Source: Chromobacterium phragmitis
Lineage (GTDB): Bacteria > Pseudomonadota > Gammaproteobacteria > Burkholderiales > Chromobacteriaceae
DNA: 64,000 nt
Direction of reading: 5' to 3'
NCBI RefSeq assembly: GCF_003325475.1
Contig: NZ_CP029495.1
Location: 4,712,001-4,776,000, forward strand
The notes below the pieces were generated by a model. The model had not been told where the DNA came from. It saw only the letters and a list, made by a program, of their open reading frames with translations, and ran no database searches. The translations under genes and the position numbers were made by a program. The stretch's first letter is position 1. Every line of letters starts with the position of its first letter. Shown piece by piece: positions 55,144 through 63,956 of the stretch.

Positions 55144-55827
55144 CTACGGTTTGAACATTCCAGGATAGGGGGCGGAATACAAGGGCAACGCCTCGCCTGT
55201 GTCCGCATAGGTCATACTGCCGTTCAAACAATAGCCGGCCATCCCTTCCGAAAGCTCGAAACGATGGAACAACTTGCCCCGCCTGCCAGCAACCAGCACC
55301 TGGCCCGCATCGTTCAAGGCCTCCAACACCTGCGCCCCCGCCTGTTGCATGCCATAGCCCTTGCTCTTGAAAAGAGCCGAGCCCGAATCGAACATCAGCG
55401 CCGGCAAATTGCTCATGTTCGCCTGGCGCTTGCCCTGCCCCCTCTCCCACGCCTCACGCCAGATACCCCCCATCCAGATTCGACGCACCGCGTCGCATGC
55501 CTGCGCGCCAGGCGCGCCTTTCGATTGGAAAACGATCCGGTCTCCGATTTTCCAGTACATGGAGATCTCGGCAGCGGCGCCGCCATCCGCAAGCAACGCC
55601 AGCTTGGTAAACCCCAACCCCGCCTGCAGCCGCCCCTGGTTGGCGATATAACTGGCCCTGCGGACCTGCAAAGGCTGGCCATCCAGGTTTTTCTGGAGGT
55701 TCGCCTTAGCCATGTCGACCGACCGTAGCCCTGACTTGACCAGAATATCTCGCGCCTGCGCATAGCCCGCAGGCGCTTCGGCCCGGTAAGGCATAGTCAG
55801 CGGATTGGCCGCCAATGCATCCATCAT
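55144..55827 (-). CDS. hypothetical island protein
   Basis: This 227-residue protein has no signal peptide or clear membrane helix and no family I recognise. It contains repeated aromatic/glycine blocks (EISMYWKIGDRIVFQSKG; GGIWREAWERGQG) and ends LYSAPYPGMFKP. GAGG lies five bases upstream of ATG 55827. It shares a 92-base AT-rich divergent promoter region with the TraP/DotF-like gene, so a secretion-related role is plausible by position only. Confidence 0.65.
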   Translation of the reverse strand: MMDALAANPLTMPYRAEAPAGYAQARDILVKSGLRSVDMAKANLQKNLDGQPLQVRRASYIANQGRLQAGLGFTKLALLADGGAAAEISMYWKIGDRIVFQSKGAPGAQACDAVRRIWMGGIWREAWERGQGKRQANMSNLPALMFDSGSALFKSKGYGMQQAGAQVLEALNDAGQVLVAGRRGKLFHRFELSEGMAGYCLNGSMTYADTGEALPLYSAPYPGMFKP

Positions 55828-55919
55828 CAGCACCTCTTAACTATAATGTTTGATTTAATATATACTTCAATATAACATATATCCAAATGAATGCGTTAAC
55901 CAGTCAGCAAAGGGGCAAC
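55828..55919. promoter_or_regulatory. AT-rich divergent promoter region
   Basis: The 92 bases between the two divergent island genes are markedly AT-rich (runs such as TTTAATATATAC and AATATAACATATATC), with several -10-like elements for both directions. No clear operator palindrome was identified. Confidence 0.5.
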
Positions 55920-56876
55920 ATGAGCACAGGACTGCGCGATCAAAATTTTGGCGATGCGGAAAGCCTTGCCTTGGACGACATGCTGCACTCGGGAAGCGAG
56001 GAGCCGCCTGCGGCGCGCGGCGCGCAGCGCCATCTCGCTCACGAGGAAGTGCTGAGCTTTGACGAAGCAGAGGAACAACTAGACCCGAGCCACACCCCGC
56101 ACAAACAGAACAATGTCCAACGCATCGCGTTGCTGGCATTGATCGGCTGCGCCGCCGCCGCCATGGTCGGCCATTCCTTGTGGCAAAAATTCGCGGCGGC
56201 TTCGCCGGCAGACGCGCCCGCCGCGACGGAGTTTCAAGCCATCGCCCACCCTTCAGTGAGCAAGACAGAAACCTCTCCGCCATCCCATGAGATCAATGCG
56301 GTCGCACCCGCCAAGGAAACCATGGCCAGCGATGGCGCGATGCAGGCTCAACCGGCCCCTCCCGCGCAAACCATCTCCATGCCGCAAATCCTGCCGCCAT
56401 CCGCAAAGCCGCTCGCCCAGAGGGAAACAGGACAAAGCGCATCGATGCCCACCCAGACAGCCGCGCAAGCGGAACAGAGCAAGGCGCAACCCGACTCGAA
56501 TACCTCTCAATCCAGCCCCACGCTCTCCGGATCAGCGCAAACCGCTCGGGAAGCTTCGTCCGGACAGGCTGAGTCGCCTGAGGAAAAAATTGCCCGGCTG
56601 GAGAAGGAGATCAGCCGGCTCAGGGCCGCATCCCGCCCCAAGCCGCACGGCAGTCAAACCGCCAAAAACGTTCGCCCGAAGAAAGCGGAAGAGCAGCCCG
56701 GCACGAGCAAAGTCCTAGGCATGTCAGCCACTTCGGTATGGGTAAGACAGAAAAACGGCAAGGCGCTTGAATTAAAGGTAGGCGACCGCTTCAAGAACGG
56801 GGAAGTGATCCAGCGCATCGACCAGCAGACCCAGGTAGTCGAAACGGATCGCAATCGTTACCAGGTGAATTTCTAG
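55920..56876 (+). CDS. TraP/DotF(IcmG)-like type IVB secretion protein (putative)
   Basis: This 318-residue protein has an acidic cytoplasmic N-terminus (1-65), one membrane helix (about 68-85, RIALLALIGCAAAAMVG), a long Pro/Ala/Ser/Gln-rich periplasmic linker (about 90-215), a coiled-coil segment (EEKIARLEKEISRLRAAS) and a small C-terminal beta domain (KVLGMSATSVWVRQKNG..). This matches the architecture of DotF/TraP, but sequence identity cannot be judged here; a PilP-like pilot protein is the alternative. AAGGGG precedes ATG 55920; the ATG at 55887 lacks a site. Confidence 0.65.
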   Translation: MSTGLRDQNFGDAESLALDDMLHSGSEEPPAARGAQRHLAHEEVLSFDEAEEQLDPSHTPHKQNNVQRIALLALIGCAAAAMVGHSLWQKFAAASPADAPAATEFQAIAHPSVSKTETSPPSHEINAVAPAKETMASDGAMQAQPAPPAQTISMPQILPPSAKPLAQRETGQSASMPTQTAAQAEQSKAQPDSNTSQSSPTLSGSAQTAREASSGQAESPEEKIARLEKEISRLRAASRPKPHGSQTAKNVRPKKAEEQPGTSKVLGMSATSVWVRQKNGKALELKVGDRFKNGEVIQRIDQQTQVVETDRNRYQVNF

Positions 56877-56946
56877 CCGCCGCCATGCGGCTGAATGAAA
56901 GCCCTCGAGCCAGCCTTTCCACATCGAAATCCAAGGAACACACGCC

Positions 56947-57693
56947 ATGCGTAATTTTTTCGCCAAGATGCTGCTTGGCACCGACACGATAAGCAAGCTG
57001 CAAAAAATCCAGCAAACCGAGGTTCTGGAAGCGGAAGCAGGAAAGAAACCGGATGGATCCATTGCGGAGACGCCCAAAGTCAGCTCTCCGACCATTACTC
57101 GGGAGCAGATCCGCTCCCTGATCGAAATCGACATGGAAATCCATGGGGACGTGTTCATCGGCCGCGGGGTCAAGGTTTCCGGGAGAGTAAAGGGCAACCT
57201 GATTCCCAATGGCGCCATCAAGGACTGCGACCCCATCGTCATCATCAGCCAAGGCGGGAACATCGATGGCGACTTGCACGCCAGGGTCGTTGTGGTGGCC
57301 GGGAGCCTGGACGGAGACATTCATGCCGAACACGTTCTGCTTATGCCCACCGCAAAAGTCAACGGCAATGTCAACTATCGCCATACGCTGCGGCAGGATA
57401 TCGGCTCGGCGCTCGCCGGCATGGTGCGCAGGGTGGATGGCGTCCCCCTGCTGGACCACCCGCCCATGCCGGCAGACCGCGCCAAGCCCGCCATCACGCA
57501 AATTCAAGCGATAGAGCCCATCCCCGCCATGCCGCCGCAGGCGGAAGAATCGCGACAAGCCGCCGATGCCTCGGCGATCCCTACGCTGATAAGGACGCCC
57601 ATCGCGATCCAGCAAAGCAATGCCGATATCGAGCACTTGTATCAGCGCCTGGACATCAGCGGCATCGGCGAAAGAGCCACCGGCACCGCCTGA
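56947..57693 (+). CDS. bactofilin family protein
   Basis: This 248-residue protein has a right-handed beta-helix bactofilin core at about residues 58-135, seen as repeats of short hydrophobic strands and glycines (IHGDVFIGRGVKVSGRVKGN; GNIDGDLHARVVVVAGSLDGDIHAEHV; AKVNGNVNYRH). The N-terminal 55 residues and Pro-rich C-terminus are tails. Bactofilins polymerise without nucleotide and act as cell-envelope scaffolds. Here it follows the TraP/DotF-like gene, suggesting a scaffold or localisation role for the secretion apparatus, which is inference. Confidence 0.85.
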   Translation: MRNFFAKMLLGTDTISKLQKIQQTEVLEAEAGKKPDGSIAETPKVSSPTITREQIRSLIEIDMEIHGDVFIGRGVKVSGRVKGNLIPNGAIKDCDPIVIISQGGNIDGDLHARVVVVAGSLDGDIHAEHVLLMPTAKVNGNVNYRHTLRQDIGSALAGMVRRVDGVPLLDHPPMPADRAKPAITQIQAIEPIPAMPPQAEESRQAADASAIPTLIRTPIAIQQSNADIEHLYQRLDISGIGERATGTA

Positions 57694-57837
57694 CCTCGCC
57701 GGCAACCATGCCGTCCCTCCTTGAAGCGGCTGACAAATTTCCATCTCACGCCAGAGGCAAGTAGGCGCAGCGCAGCATCAGGATTTTTATTAGCCGCCCT
57801 TAACGACGCAACCACCCAAAAACAGCAAATAGATCAT

Positions 57838-58260
57838 ATGGACAATGCCTGGATGCCATCGAGCCATGTCGCCGCCCAAGACACCCCTCGCGCGCCCAAC
57901 CCTGACCGATTCTTTTCCGAAGCGGAGGCGCTAGAAATGGGCGTGGCAGAAAATCTCCCTCCCGAAGCGCGGGACGAGGAGGAAGACGCTCGCTGGGCGA
58001 TGATGCCGTTTCTGGCGCTGGCGATCGAGCGCATGTGCGTCATGGCGGTGCTGGCCGAAGACGACGAGATGGCGCCCCCCTTGGGCCACTGGGAAGAGAT
58101 TCAGGCCCTGGCCACGCCCGATGGATCGGTCGACCCCGTTCTCGCTCGGGCCGCCGCCGACTATCTGTCGGCGCTCACTACGCTTGCGTCAGCAAGCGGA
58201 CGAACCGGCGCCAACTGGCATCAAGGCATCCGCGCCCTGTATCTGGTCGAGGGGAAATGA
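57838..58260 (+). CDS. hypothetical acidic island protein
   Basis: This 140-residue acidic protein (MDNAWMPSSHVAAQD..) has a helical C-terminal half (ARWAMMPFLALAIERMCVMAVLAEDDEM). No family is recognised. The frame stays open upstream to 57721, but no ATG with a ribosome binding site exists there; ATG 57838 also lacks one, so the start is uncertain. Its stop overlaps the next gene (ATGATG at 58257), implying translational coupling. Confidence 0.55.
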   Translation: MDNAWMPSSHVAAQDTPRAPNPDRFFSEAEALEMGVAENLPPEARDEEEDARWAMMPFLALAIERMCVMAVLAEDDEMAPPLGHWEEIQALATPDGSVDPVLARAAADYLSALTTLASASGRTGANWHQGIRALYLVEGK

Positions 58261-60196
58261 TGCCACAGCAAACCATAATGCAAAGAAACTACGGCCCGGA
58301 AGCCGCGCGATTTCTGCTCCTGAGGGCAGGCCAAGCCTCAGCCGCAGGCAATCCATATCCATTCCGCCACTCAGCCTGCGAATTGCCGCCGTTCAATCCG
58401 GTAAGCGGGACCGTGTACCAAGGCATCAACCACCTGTTGCTGGAAGCCGCGCTGCCGGCCGGCTCTTCCGATCCCCGCTGGCTAACGCTCAAACAGATGA
58501 TGTTCCTGCAGCAGAGCCACCCGTCTCTCGCGCTGAAGCCAAACGCCATTGCGGCCACCGTCGTCTTCGCCCACCCCGCAGCCGCCCACGCCGGCAACCA
58601 AGCCGCGCCCCTGGGGCGCGAACCGCTTTTCGCGCTCAAAGGCTGCACGCTCTTCAACGGCTCCCAATTCAAGGGACTGCCGCCGCTCAAGCCTGGCGGC
58701 TATACGCCCGCCGGCAGCGACTTCGGCACCGAATGGCTGCGGCGCATGCATTCCGAAATGAAAAACCGCGCAGCCGATGCTGCCTGCTCCTTGCCCCACG
58801 CCGCCCCCCCCAAAGTTATCCACCCGAGACGGAACAAAATGCCGGAGCCTGGCTGCGCGACCTTATCCTGCAAGCCGCGCCGGAGCCAGACGCCGCGGCT
58901 CCTGCGATGCAAGCGTTGCGAATCACAATCGCGGCATCCATGCTCAGCCAGATGCTCGGCCTGGAACCCGCCCCGGCCTCGCCCCTGCTTCCCATCGACT
59001 GGGACAGACTGGCAGAAACGGATTTCCGCTTCATCTTCTCCGCCGCCCACGATGGCGAGCGCATCGTGGAGCGCATCGCAGACGCTTCCCCGACGCTAGG
59101 CCATCGACGCCAGCAACTGCTGCGGCGAATCCAGGAAAACCTGCTCGCTTGCGCAACGCCACCGCGCGAACAAGCATGCGAGATTGTCGACATATACAGT
59201 CATGGAACCGCGCGGCGGGAAGCCGATCCGGATGCCCGCTCATTGAAAAGCTCGCCCGACTCCCCGCCCCCCCCCTCTCGGCAGACCGCAGCCGATGCGG
59301 CAAACCCTGCGTCCCAGCAGCCGACCGGCGACGAACTGGCGGCGCGCCGCCACGCGCTCATGCTGGATGTAGACCTGCTTTCGCCAAACGAGTTGAGCGC
59401 CTTGCTCTGCGGCGATCATATGCCAGATGGCGCGCCCGCCGAGCTAGAGGCGGAAATCCACCGCCAATTCGCCACGTGGGCGCACGGCAGGATTCATGAA
59501 GGCGCGTTCGATCATCCTCAACTGAGCAGCAGGGAGCTGTTTCTGCAATTTTGCGCCAGTCATCCCAGCCTCATTGAAAAAACACGCATCGCCATTGACG
59601 AATCCTTGCGGCGGCGCAGGATAGAGGGCGCCCTCAATACGGCGCCCTCCTCTCCCGCTCGCCTCTCTCCGCCCCGCGACGACATTCCCGCCGCCGCCCC
59701 CTCTCCGCGGCGGATCGCCATTCACCCTTTCCGCGATGAAAAGGGCGGATGGCTGAAGGTATCCCATCAGGACTTCATTGATCTTGGCCTGGCAGGCCTC
59801 GTCAGCGGCGAAGGCTCCAAGATGACGCCCAGCGGAATCTATCTGGCTTTCGACGAAGCCAACCCCCGATGCGACGCTCAACGGCTTGTCGAAGCAATGG
59901 AGGCCGCGGGCCGGCATGCGCATTGCCATCCCCAGATAGAGTCCCGCGAATCGCAAATCCGCAGTTACGCCTCATATTTCGCCCCCCTGGTCGGATACAT
60001 GCCCAAAATAGGCGACACGCTCAAGCTGGTTGAAGGCATCGCAAGAATCGAAGCCAAATCGCCAAACGGCAGTTGGCTGGCCGTGTTTGAAAAGGCAAAG
60101 ACGAAACAACGCGCCCTCAGCAGCGGCCGCTTCTACGACTTCATCGAAGAGGTCATAACCGGAGACTTTCTGCAAGCGAATCCAGCAAACCCGTAG
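58260..60196 (+). pseudogene. ArdC-like ssDNA-binding domain protein, split by a -1 frameshift at a C8 tract
   Basis: The first part (58260-58811) encodes an ArdC-type N-terminal ssDNA-binding domain (NPVSGTVYQGINHLLLEAA, DPRWLTLKQ, FALKGCTLFNGSQFKGLPPL). At the eight-C run 58804-58811 the coding sense moves to the -1 frame (QSYPPETEQNAGAW..) and stays open to 60196, giving about 645 residues in total. The unshifted frame would end at 59099 with low-complexity sequence. The long C-terminal part is unrecognised; a later block (GGWLKVSHQDFIDLGLAGLVSG) looks like a compact domain. No HExxH peptidase motif was seen. It may be a decayed gene, a phase-variable or slippage-expressed gene, or a sequencing error. 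Confidence 0.7.
58804..58811 (+). repeat. C8 homopolymer at the frameshift point of the ArdC-like gene
   Basis: Eight consecutive C in GCC-CCC-CCC-AAA context. Restoring one continuous frame needs a -1 slip or one extra C. Confidence 0.9.
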
Positions 60197-60252
60197 CCGC
60201 TGGCGAGCAAATGCAATACCTGTTGCGCGAGACTCTACGCCCCAAGACCACA

Positions 60253-60283
60253 AATCGACTGGCGCCAGACGGCCCAGTCGATT
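60253..60283. repeat. perfect 10-bp inverted repeat
   Basis: Arms AATCGACTGG (60253-60262) and CCAGTCGATT (60274-60283) enclose an 11-base GC-rich loop. No T run follows on either strand, so it is not a typical terminator. Such hairpins are found in conjugative origins and recombination sites. Confidence 0.75.
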
Positions 60284-60672
60284 CATCGCCTGGATAAGCG
60301 AGACGGCAGCCGCCAGCCGACTTCGCCAACCAAGCCGCCAACGCCGGCCAAGCGGCGGAGTGCCCATCGTCAGCTCCGCGTCAGTCTTCGACATCGAAAA
60401 CGGAGCATGGCCGCCCGCCTCCGCAACCCCGCTCCGCATGCGCGCCGGCATGCGAAAACGCATTCCACGCTCATCGCGTTTCCCAGCTTGGCTGAAAGAG
60501 CCTGGTCCGCGGCCAAAATGAATTTCCGCATGAATATTTCGCAAAACAACATGGCCACGCCCGCGCAAGGCATGGCGCAATGGCCTGGCAAAGACTTGTA
60601 ATTATTGATGGCGCAGTTTAAACCGTTTTTCTTTACCTTTGTGATACACTGCAGTAGTAATGAAACTAAAAT

Positions 60673-60710
60673 ACCAGATTATTCCGATGGCCTAAAACAT
60701 CATATCTGGT
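60673..60710. repeat. 7-bp inverted repeat before the 60741 gene
   Basis: ACCAGAT (60673-60679) and ATCTGGT (60704-60710) are separated by 24 bases and end 30 bases before the start codon, a possible operator or leader hairpin. Confidence 0.4.
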
Positions 60711-60740
60711 CACCTGAAATGTATGGTTAAGGATACTTGC

Positions 60741-61253
60741 ATGTACGATGATGGCCGCATATTTCTCGTGGCAGGCTATTGGGCCAAATTGAAAAAGGCT
60801 TTTGCATCCAGCTCGGTGTACGTCATTGCTGACACCGCGACCATCGCAACCAGCCTGGCCAAGCGCTGCATGCCGCAATTCCAGCCCGCCGGCGTCGTCA
60901 GCCTCTCTGAAATCAAGCGTTATGTCGCCTATATGGAGCGCATCGTCGCCGGAGAGGAAATCTGCCTGGCGCAGGAGGGCATCCAACGAAGCCCTCATGG
61001 CAAGTTGGCTCGCGACCAGGTCTTTGTCGTTGTCGGATTTTCCAAAAGCCATTCCCCAGACAGGGACCCGATAGTAAACTTTGTCGCGGCCAACGGCGAG
61101 GCGGAAGCCGCCACGCTCCAGCAAGGAGCCCTGCCGGGCCTGACCGTCTCGGGGGTCAGCAGCCTCCCCAAGTTGCTTGATCTGCAACGCAGGATGGAGC
61201 GGGTCGCCATCGGCGAGCTCCCCGCCCTCAAAGAGCAAGGTGTCATTCGGTAA
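60741..61253 (+). CDS. hypothetical island protein
   Basis: This 170-residue soluble alpha/beta protein (MYDDGRIFLVAGYWAKLKKAF) contains an internal two-fold pattern: each half ends with a similar segment, AGVVSLSEIKRYVAYMERIVAGEE and SGVSSLPKLLDLQRRMERVAIGE. The internal duplication is visible by eye. No family is recognised. AAGGA lies seven bases upstream of ATG 60741; the ATG at 60723 is less likely. Confidence 0.68.
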   Translation: MYDDGRIFLVAGYWAKLKKAFASSSVYVIADTATIATSLAKRCMPQFQPAGVVSLSEIKRYVAYMERIVAGEEICLAQEGIQRSPHGKLARDQVFVVVGFSKSHSPDRDPIVNFVAANGEAEAATLQQGALPGLTVSGVSSLPKLLDLQRRMERVAIGELPALKEQGVIR

Positions 61254-61284
61254 TGATCGGAACTAGCGCAAGAAGGTGTGAAAG

Positions 61285-61989
61285 ATGTCGACTGTAAACA
61301 TACCTGTGTATGAGCGTCAGCTCGCTGCGGTCCTGCCGGAAGAGTTGCGGACTTGGTACTTCAAAGGCGAAGTGCCCGAGCCGATGAGGGATGACTTCCA
61401 GGCGTGGAAAGACAAGGCATTTCTGGAAGGCGGCCCGCCCGCCGCCATGACCGAGAACAACCTGGCCAAGTTCTATCTGCGCTCGGAAGCCTTGAAATCC
61501 CAAAATGCGCTTGGCGATCTGCCGATGTCGATGTTGTTCCCGATGAGCAATGCCCCCGTGTCGGCACTGCACGCGCCGTCTGTTCGCCGAGCCGCCATAG
61601 CCGGGCACACCAGCCTGACGCGACAGGTGGTCGACATGGCCATCGAGCCCGCCGACATCACCCCGATCACGGCGAAAGATGCCCAGAAACTGGCGGAAAC
61701 CATCCAGGCCAACCAGTCCAAACCCGAGCCCCAGATCAACATCGACCAAAACCTGCTCGAATTCTTCAAGATGCGCGGAAACGCCAAGTTCCGCAAAGAT
61801 CTGATGATCAACGTCTCCCTCGAAGAAGCCCACGGCGCCAAAGGCCTTGCAGAGCGGGTCGAACGCCGAATGGGGGCGCTGGGGGAAACCGAGCAAACCC
61901 AGATTCGCCGCCTGCTTGCCGGAGAGTCCCCGGAATCCGTGACCAAGGCCATTCGCCCGCCCAAAGCGTCCCCGACCTTGGCGATGTAG
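61285..61989 (+). CDS. hypothetical island protein
   Basis: This 234-residue soluble protein (MSTVNIPVYERQLAAVLPEEL) has no signal peptide or membrane helix. Predicted helical segments include FRKDLMINVSLEEAHGAKGLAERVERRMG near the C-terminus. No family is recognised. AAGGTG precedes ATG 61285, and it ends two bases before the exported peptidase gene, so the two are probably co-expressed. Confidence 0.67.
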   Translation: MSTVNIPVYERQLAAVLPEELRTWYFKGEVPEPMRDDFQAWKDKAFLEGGPPAAMTENNLAKFYLRSEALKSQNALGDLPMSMLFPMSNAPVSALHAPSVRRAAIAGHTSLTRQVVDMAIEPADITPITAKDAQKLAETIQANQSKPEPQINIDQNLLEFFKMRGNAKFRKDLMINVSLEEAHGAKGLAERVERRMGALGETEQTQIRRLLAGESPESVTKAIRPPKASPTLAM

Positions 61990-61991
61990 CC

Positions 61992-62588
61992 ATGAGCCTC
62001 TCAAGACGCGCCTTTCTTCTCCAGGCCGGACAAGCATTCGCCATGCTATCCGGCCTTTCCGCCCTGCCCGAGCGCAGCGACGCGGAAACACAAGCAGCGA
62101 GAAGCGCCACGGACAATCCCTTCGCCGCGATCTGGGATCGTCCGCGTGAGATCGTCATCCATCGGCAAGTCACCGGCGAAAGGCGCCGGCTGCTGCTATG
62201 GCACCCCCAAGAGGGATGGTGTCGAGACGGCTATTCGGAAGCCTGCCTGCTGCTGAGAGACGTCGTCGCCAACGAAGTCAGACAAATTGACCCAGGCCTG
62301 TTGAACATGCTGTACGCAATACAAAGCTGGTACCTGGCCAATCAGGTATTCGAACCCCTGATCATCACCTCTGGCTACCGCAACGCCATTCGCAATCAAG
62401 GCATAGAAGGCGCAGCCAAAAACTCCATGCACACCCACGGCAAAGCGGTGGACATGAAAGTCAGAGGGCTTACCACCACTCAGCTTTGGCAAATGGCGGC
62501 CGCCTTGCGATCCGGTGGGGTCGGCTACTACCCAGGCAAGGGGTTCGTTCACATCGATACAGGAAGAATACGATACTGGCAAGGATGA
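61992..62588 (+). CDS. Tat-exported peptidase M15/YcbK (DUF882)-like protein
   Basis: This 198-residue protein has a twin-arginine signal (SRRAFLLQAG, residues 4-13, then a hydrophobic stretch to about 26) and a DUF882/YcbK domain. Metal-binding residues are visible in the C-terminal half: SMHTHGKAVDMKV (H147 or H149 and D154) and FVHIDTG near residue 189, with SGYRNAIRN upstream. YcbK (MepK) cleaves peptidoglycan cross-links, so a role in opening the wall for the secretion apparatus is plausible. Start ATG 61992 is coupled to the preceding gene. Confidence 0.85.
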   Translation: MSLSRRAFLLQAGQAFAMLSGLSALPERSDAETQAARSATDNPFAAIWDRPREIVIHRQVTGERRRLLLWHPQEGWCRDGYSEACLLLRDVVANEVRQIDPGLLNMLYAIQSWYLANQVFEPLIITSGYRNAIRNQGIEGAAKNSMHTHGKAVDMKVRGLTTTQLWQMAAALRSGGVGYYPGKGFVHIDTGRIRYWQG

Positions 62589-62625
62589 AAATATTTATTA
62601 AAATATTAATTTAACAATAAATTAT

Positions 62626-63335
62626 ATGAAAAACATCCACACCGACTGGATGCATGCCATGGAGCAGTCCGAGCTGAAGATAGGGGAAAAACCCGCGCCG
62701 CTCGCCCGGCTTCTCCAACAACAAGGGCAAAAACCCGAAGCCATGATGAATATCATTGCCGGGCTCCCCCCCGCCCAAGACGCGGAAAATTCTCGCCGCA
62801 AACGCTGCTCCTCTCACTTGGCGCCTTGCTGTTTGCCTCATTGGCCATGCTTGCCTGGCACCAGGCCATCTCCATCGCCAGCCTAGCCATGACGCTATGG
62901 GCCGGCCGCCTGGCATTGGCATCGCGAAGACAGGACTCGGAAAAAGCGGGCATCCTCCATCGCCTGGAAACTGCCAAGGCACTATTCGAACGCGAGCAAC
63001 AAGTACGCCAGGAATTGCTCTCGAGAAATGCCGTCCGCGCGCAAAACGCATGGGAGCAGCTAAAAAATCTCAACTCTCCCGCCAACCTCCGTTCTCACAG
63101 AGCCTGCAACCTGGAAATAGATGTGGAAGAAGAACTGAGCGAACATGACCTTAATTTATTCTTTGGCTCTCTGAGCCAAGCCCAGAACGACACCCCATCC
63201 AACCCGCCCCCTCCCGCCCAGCCGCACAATTGCCCTGAAGATGCGCCAACCACAGAAACGATAGCCAAGCTGTTTGGAGTAGACGGCAATACTTTGTTTA
63301 CCCCGCCGGGGAAAGCGTCTTCATCAGACAACTAG
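62626..63335 (+). pseudogene. membrane coiled-coil island protein, split by a -1 frameshift at a C7 tract
   Basis: The first part (62626-62772, MKNIHTDWMHAMEQSELKIG..MMNIIAGLPP) continues sensibly only after a -1 shift at the seven-C run 62766-62772. The downstream frame then reads RPRRGKFSPQTLLLSLGALL, two membrane helices (about residues 62-100 of the joined protein), a coiled-coil (KALFEREQQVRQELLSRN) and an acidic, Pro-rich tail to 63335, about 236 residues joined. Without the shift the product stops at 62886 with Cys/Pro-rich sequence. No family is recognised. An AT-rich promoter stretch (62589-62625) precedes it. Confidence 0.62.
62766..62772 (+). repeat. C7 homopolymer at the frameshift point of the 62626 gene
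   Basis: Seven consecutive C in CTC-CCC-CCC-GCC context. One extra C or a -1 slip joins the two frames. Confidence 0.9.
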
Positions 63336-63605
63336 CCCCGCCAAGCCCGCATCAGCCAAAAACCTCCATGATCATCAAAAATTGATGTGCTTTAATATCT
63401 ATTATAGTAAAACATTTATTCAGAGATGTGCTATCCTAGCCTCGCCTGACAACCTCGAGCAAACGCTACATGGCGAGACATCTCCTCACATCCTGCGATG
63501 CCCATCCTTTGCCGAGCCGGCAAGGAAGCATGAATTCATCAAGCAGAGCTGATGACTACCGCAACGCTCGCGCCTGGACAACAATCGCTTGATTAAAGGT
63601 TACTC

Positions 63606-63920
63606 ATGAAGAAGATCCAGACCTCGCTGACGGAAATCACTCAAAAAACGATGTCATTGGCCAACTTGATCGACGAGGCCGTCAAATCAGGGATGCTGAC
63701 GCAAGAGAAGGCCAACAGCCTCGCTCGAGGCATGCTGGCGCGAAACCACCTGACCCACAGCCTGGAAACCATGACGTCCTGGTCATCGAAAGACTTCAAT
63801 GATCCAGCGCTCACCGAAGAGTTCATGGAGCTGGCGATCAGCATCCGCGACTTCCTCGCCTGGGTGGATAAAACAACGCAAAACTTGCTGCATGTCATGG
63901 AGAAAGCGACAACGGAGTAG
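63606..63920 (+). CDS. hypothetical helical island protein
   Basis: This 104-residue protein (MKKIQTSLTEITQKTMSLANL) is predicted all-helical, with no membrane segment. No family is recognised; the size would suit a secretion chaperone such as IcmS/IcmW, but this is a guess. AAAGG lies six bases before ATG 63606. The 270-base spacer before it is AT-rich in part, with a direct repeat GATGTGCT at 63384 and 63425. Confidence 0.65.
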   Translation: MKKIQTSLTEITQKTMSLANLIDEAVKSGMLTQEKANSLARGMLARNHLTHSLETMTSWSSKDFNDPALTEEFMELAISIRDFLAWVDKTTQNLLHVMEKATTE

Positions 63921-63956
63921 CCCTTGCCCACGCATTGAGCGCCCCCCGACCTCATC

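Larger units (their letters stand above)
60197..60740. other. 544-base non-coding gap with inverted repeats, oriT-like candidate
   Basis: No convincing gene is seen; short frames on both strands (for example 60407-60601) lack ribosome binding sites. The left part is GC-rich and carries a perfect 10-bp inverted repeat at 60253-60283. From about 60600 it turns AT-rich, with a PmeI-type GTTTAAAC palindrome near 60616 and a 7-bp inverted repeat (60673-60710) just before the next gene. Confidence 0.5.

Noticed and set aside
59267..59275. C9 tract in the ArdC-like gene as a third frameshift point
   Set aside because: The -1 frame reads sensibly both before and after the tract, so no shift is needed there.
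59972..60580. 202-codon leftward frame over the end of the ArdC-like gene and the following gap
   Set aside because: Mostly antisense to the coding part of the split gene, with no ribosome binding site and an Arg/Gly/Ala-rich shadow-like composition.
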